Below, piece by piece: positions 25,004 through 27,762 of a stretch of 27,762 bases of DNA. The notes below the pieces were generated by a model. The model saw only the letters and a program-made list of their open reading frames with translations. It ran no database searches and had not been told where the DNA came from. The position numbers were made by a program, and so were the translations under genes. The number at the start of each line of letters is the position of its first letter. Positions within the stretch are counted from its first letter, which is position 1. Origin of the DNA: JABAAI01 sp965242745 (GTDB lineage: Bacteria > Spirochaetota > Leptospiria > Leptospirales > Leptonemataceae); the NCBI GenBank assembly GCA_965242745.1, contig CBDETG010000091.1, positions 1 to 27,762 of the forward strand, given 5' to 3'.

Positions 25004-25770
25004 TTATCTCTTGCAATGCCTACATAAGTTTGCATATCTCTTGCTATATGACTTTATAATGCGGTATCCATCTCTATTCCTATATAAGACCTGCTTAGTA
25101 CGCTTTGCTGCGATTGCGCTTGTGCCTGTTCCAAGAAAGGGGTCCAAAACAAGATCGCCTTCGTCCGTGCTCATAAGAATCAATCGCTCAAGTAAGGCAA
25201 GGGGCAGTTGGCAAGGATGCGCATCATGACGCTTCTTATGATGGACGCGATGGATGTCAGACCAAACATCAGAAAGCAGCGGGCCATAGGGATGGCGGCG
25301 TCTTGTTGCCATATTTTTTAACAAGGCTCTTGCATGCTCTGCATCTTTCATGCGCCCGCCTTAGCTTAGTGAAACTTGTAGCTCTTGGATTTCGTATAGT
25401 AAAGAATGCCATAGTGAAAGGCAGGAGCAGTCGGCCGATTGGCCTGTTGTTTGTATGCCACACGATCCAATGCGCTAAAGAAAGCCATGTCGTTTAAGAA
25501 GCCCGCATAATGCGTAAGCCACAAAGGTATTATTAAAAACAGAGCCAGTAGCTTTGCAAACGGCACAAGTTCTGTGAGCCAGAGCTTCGCCAAAGCAAAT
25601 AGCTGAGCTTGCTTTGTATAGAATGCCTTGTCTAGCACAAGTTCTGGGTCGAGCAAAGACCATAGTCAAGTAAGCCGGAATTATCTGGCAGGCCTTGATC
25701 AAGACTTGCAGGCATTGCCCTCTATCACCTTGTTGATCTAAGCTTGAAAAGCGATACTTTGCCCGGCAAC
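25004..25770 (-). pseudogene. DNA methyltransferase relic B, frameshifted
   Basis: A second decayed methyltransferase lies just upstream of relic A on the same strand. Pieces in order: VIEGNA then LQVL and LPDNS near 25745-25690 (a usual lead-in to motif IV), NRPTAPAFHYGILYYTKSKS near 25440-25380, then 25351-25004 with DIHRVHHKKRHDAHPCQLPLALLERLI and DPFLGTGTSAIAAKR. After that the frame shifts and IGIEMD reads in the next one. Motif IV (S/D-PPY) is not visible. It differs enough from relic A to be another specificity rather than a recent copy. The start is uncertain. Confidence 0.65.
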
Positions 25771-26141
25771 AGACCAAGTCTATGGCTTGAGCAAGGCCTG
25801 CAATCCTTGCTGGCTATGTTTCGCTCCTCATATAAGAACTGGTTTGTGTTCTTTCTTTGCATGATACTTGCGCCAGCTTAGTAGTGATCGCTCTGAGCAA
25901 GGCTTTCGTTAATCCTTTTCGATCATCTCTTTGAGAACTGATTGTGCTCTGCCGAAAAGTTCCTTCATTAGAAAGAAGTTGTCTGCCAGATCGTTTGCTT
26001 CCTCTGCGTATGGCGCTCTCAGAAAATATAACTTCGTCCAAGCAAAAGTGGCGCGAGATCATCTGGGACATGCGCCTAGTTTGGCATAGCATCTCACCAA
26101 AGAGAGCAGAAAATCGCATGTGTTTAAGTTGGTTTTAGTAA
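25771..26141. other. Region with no recognisable gene
   Basis: About 370 bp between relic B and the 68-bp repeat array. A short minus-strand frame ending at 25909 (APYAEEANDLADNFFLMKEL, then FGRAQSVLKEMIEKD) looks like the helical end of a real protein but is cut off by stops upstream. I see nothing else. Confidence 0.4.
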
Positions 26142-26669
26142 CGATCTTCTTCCATAATAAAGTAACAAAAGTAGCAGGCTTGCCGCGATCCTAATGCCTT
26201 GTTTTATATAGCGATCTTCTTCCATAATAAAGAAATATGTAGCAGGCCTGCCGCGTTCCTAATGCCTTGTTTGTATAACGATCTTCTTCCATAATAAAGA
26301 AAAACGTAGAAGGCCTGCCGCGTTCCTAATGCCTGGTTTTGTATAGCGATCTTCTTCCATAATAAAGAAAAACGTAGAAGCGCTTGCCGCGTTCCTAATG
26401 CCTTGTTTTGTATAGCGATCTTCTTCCATAATAAAGAAAAACGTAGCAGGCCTGCCGCGTTCCTAATGCCTGGTTTTATATAGCGATCTTCTTCCATAAT
26501 AAAGAAAAACGTAGCAGGCTTGCCGCGTTCCTAATGCCTTGTTTTGTATAGCGATCTTCTTCCATAATAAAGAAAAACGTAGAAGACCTGCCGCGTTCCT
26601 AATGCCTGGTTTTGTATAGCGATCTTCTTCCATAATAAAGAAAAACGTAGAAGCCCTGCCGCGTTCCTC
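26142..26669. repeat. Eight tandem copies of a ~68-bp repeat
   Basis: Units beginning CGATCTTCTTCCATAATAAA start at 26142, 26212, 26279, 26347, 26416, 26484, 26552 and 26620 (period 67-70). Each carries a central near-palindrome (GCAGGCCTGC, GAAGGCCTGC, AAGCGCTTGC and similar), then CCGCGTTCCTAATGCC. The period is not a multiple of three in most units and no frame gives a clean protein repeat. There are no unique spacers. Confidence 0.95.
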
Positions 26670-26733
26670 TAGCTTTGGCGAGCTGCTCTTCTATTCTTGC
26701 TTTGACATTTTTGACATTTTTGACGATTTGAAG

Positions 26734-27168
26734 ATGCCAGCTACAGAGCCTTCGCCAGAAGAGCTGGACCCGCAGCGTGCAGCCCTCGCCCGTGCCCTTG
26801 CCTCTGGCATGAGCTTTGCCAAAGCTGGGCGCTCTGTTGGCATCAGCAAGCAGCGTGCGCATTACTGGTATCAAAAAGACCATGCTCTCAGGGCAGCCGT
26901 TGCGCAAAAAAAGCGCCAGATTTTTGACGCTGCCAAGGCAGAGCTCATATCCACTTGGCCGCAGGCCGTGCAGAATATCAAAGACGCCATAGAGTCTGGC
27001 GATCCTAAAATCTCCTTTGCAGTGCTCAAAGAATGCGGCGTCCTTGCCGCAGCTCAGCCTGCCCAAGATGCCACTGGCGAGCGCCAAAAGAAGATAGAGG
27101 CCGTGATCAAATTGCTGTTGCTTGAACAGACTGGAGATGCAAAAAAATGCCCGACAAATGACGGTTAA
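26734..27168 (+). CDS. HTH protein resembling phage terminase small subunits
   Basis: A 144-residue soluble protein from the ATG at 26734 (a TTG at 26728 is an alternative; neither has a good ribosome site). Residues about 15-55 form a helix-turn-helix: ALASGMSFAKAGRSVGISKQ, then RAHYWYQKDHALRAAV. This is the pattern seen in phBC6A51-like terminase small subunits and related DNA-binding proteins. A helical middle (about 65-105) and a helical tail follow. No terminase large subunit, portal or capsid gene is near, so it may be a leftover of a prophage or a stand-alone regulator. Three TTGACA-like words spaced 9 bp apart precede it, and a perfect dyad follows its stop. Confidence 0.7.
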   Translation: MPATEPSPEELDPQRAALARALASGMSFAKAGRSVGISKQRAHYWYQKDHALRAAVAQKKRQIFDAAKAELISTWPQAVQNIKDAIESGDPKISFAVLKECGVLAAAQPAQDATGERQKKIEAVIKLLLLEQTGDAKKCPTNDG

Positions 27169-27196
27169 TGTCACAAAACTATTACTTTTGTGACAT
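27168..27196. terminator. 11-bp perfect inverted repeat after the HTH gene
   Basis: ATGTCACAAAA (27168-27178) pairs exactly with TTTTGTGACAT (27186-27196) around a 7-base loop, and it begins at the last base of the stop codon. The stem is AT-rich and no T run follows, so it is a weak terminator at best. The TGTCACA/TGTGACA symmetry would also suit an operator. Confidence 0.6.
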
Positions 27197-27241
27197 AGGA
27201 GAAAATGGCGTGGCTTAGGAAATTTTGCGCAAGGACACGGC

Positions 27242-27450
27242 AAGCCATAGGCATTGGTCTGACGGCAAATCATAGGCATTGGTCTGGCGCAAACGGCTTC
27301 CCTGCCTTAGCGCCAGACTCTCGCACCGCTATTGCAATGCCTATGCCTTGCACTGGATTGTTCTAGTATGTAAAGCACACAGATGGGCATTAGCGCCTGT
27401 GCTGCAGCCCTAATGCGTTGCCGAGACTTGTTCTGGTATGTAACGCACAT
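27242..27450. repeat. Third copy of the dispersed repeat, with nested stems
   Basis: CATAGGCATTG (27271-27281) pairs with CAATGCCTATG (27335-27345), and inside it GTCTGGCGC (27282-27290) pairs with GCGCCAGAC (27310-27318). The centre matches the repeats at 23765 and 23881 but lacks the CTCCTGTGCTCGTGAC part. The segment GATTGTTCTAGTATGTAAAG at 27356-27375 recurs in altered form (ACTTGTTCTGGTATGTAACG) at about 27426-27445. Confidence 0.75.
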
Positions 27451-27496
27451 GAGGCCCGCTGTCAGCACAAACAAACGCGACATAATCACAACAACG

Positions 27497-27761
27497 CCGA
27501 GACTCCACATATTACAACCCCGCCTCAGTCAGCAGCAACCCCCGCCCCGTATCACAAACACCCCCTTGACAGACACGACATAATGCGGCGCCCAGACGCC
27601 ACTTTATTACAACAACCGCCCGCAGTCAACAGAAACCCACGCCGCACTATTACAACAAGCCCGAGACTCCACATATTACAACCCCGCCTCAGTCAGCAGC
27701 AACCCCCGCCCCGTATCACAAACACCCCCTTGACAGACACGACATAATGCGGCGCCCAGAC
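27497..27761. repeat. 101-bp direct repeat, period 164 bp, at the window end
   Basis: 27497-27597 and 27661-27761 look identical over 101 bp (CCGAGACTCCACATATTACA at the start, ATGCGGCGCCCAGAC at the end) with 63 bp between. The last 25 bp of each (27573-27597 and 27737-27761) also occur at 9629-9653 inside the 77-residue ORF, and similarity continues more weakly there (CTTA then TACAACAA then GCCCGC). No gene is supported here, though a 109-codon frame passes through. Confidence 0.85.
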
Positions 27762-27762
27762 T

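Noticed and set aside
26142..26669. Possible CRISPR array
   Set aside because: Units are repeated end to end with no unique spacers, and there are no cas genes in the window. It is a plain tandem repeat.
26599..27279. Minus-strand frame of 226 codons
   Set aside because: It is antisense to the HTH gene and runs into the 68-bp repeat; the composition is not protein-like and no start signal is seen.
27418..27747. Plus-strand frame of 109 codons across the end repeats
   Set aside because: The frame is open because of the repeat, is rich in Pro, Gln and Thr and has no ribosome site. Only its shared HDIMRRPD words are of interest.
1..27762. tRNA or rRNA genes
   Set aside because: I saw no tRNA cloverleaf with a TTCGA-type arm and CCA-like end, and no rRNA signatures, on either strand. 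A covariance-model search would settle it.

Overview
The window looks like a bacterial chromosome segment, most plausibly from a spirochaete. The best clue is a 940-residue GreA: a long helical N-terminal region joined to an ordinary C-terminal GreA, an architecture known in spirochaetes (and in a shorter form in chlamydiae). Ordinary chromosomal genes (hisA, ruvC, greA, bolA, a glycosyltransferase, mgtC-like, a sigma-54 activator, secA) frame two very different accessory zones. The species cannot be named from sequence alone.

Left part, 1-7245: the start of hisA and all of ruvC lie on the minus strand. The plus strand then carries the long greA, a 70-residue unknown gene overlapping an intact DNA methyltransferase, bolA, a family-2 glycosyltransferase and an MgtC-type membrane protein. 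All of these read cleanly.

Central island, 7418-18216: it is bounded by a 100-bp inverted repeat (about 90% identical by eye). Inside, in order, are an IS481-type insertion sequence; three copies of a consensus sigma-70 promoter, two of them followed by arrays of a 16-17 bp repeat; a 77-residue ORF holding a run of 21 C; and a giant GC-rich secreted or surface protein gene coupled to that ORF through an ATGA overlap. The giant product has about 14 fibronectin-III-like domains, then cysteine-rich W-x-x-G-x-C modules, a GLUG-repeat block and more cysteine-rich modules. Five single-base shifts break the frame between 12.27 and 15.81 kb, and the tail (16.8-18.1 kb) is badly decayed. Adding one C to the tract would fuse the 77-residue ORF to the giant gene. 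The layout suggests a phase-variable, repeat-driven surface-protein locus; this is inference.

Right part, 18250-27762: a GAF-GAF-AAA+-Fis sigma-54 activator and SecA lie on the minus strand. They are followed by about 4 kb of decayed and repetitive DNA: a 17-bp inverted repeat, an 85-bp dispersed repeat, two tandem frameshifted DNA methyltransferase relics, eight copies of a 68-bp repeat, a small HTH gene resembling phage terminase small subunits, and a 164-bp-period direct repeat at the window end. The last repeat shares 25 bp with the interior of the 77-residue ORF, linking the right edge to the central island.
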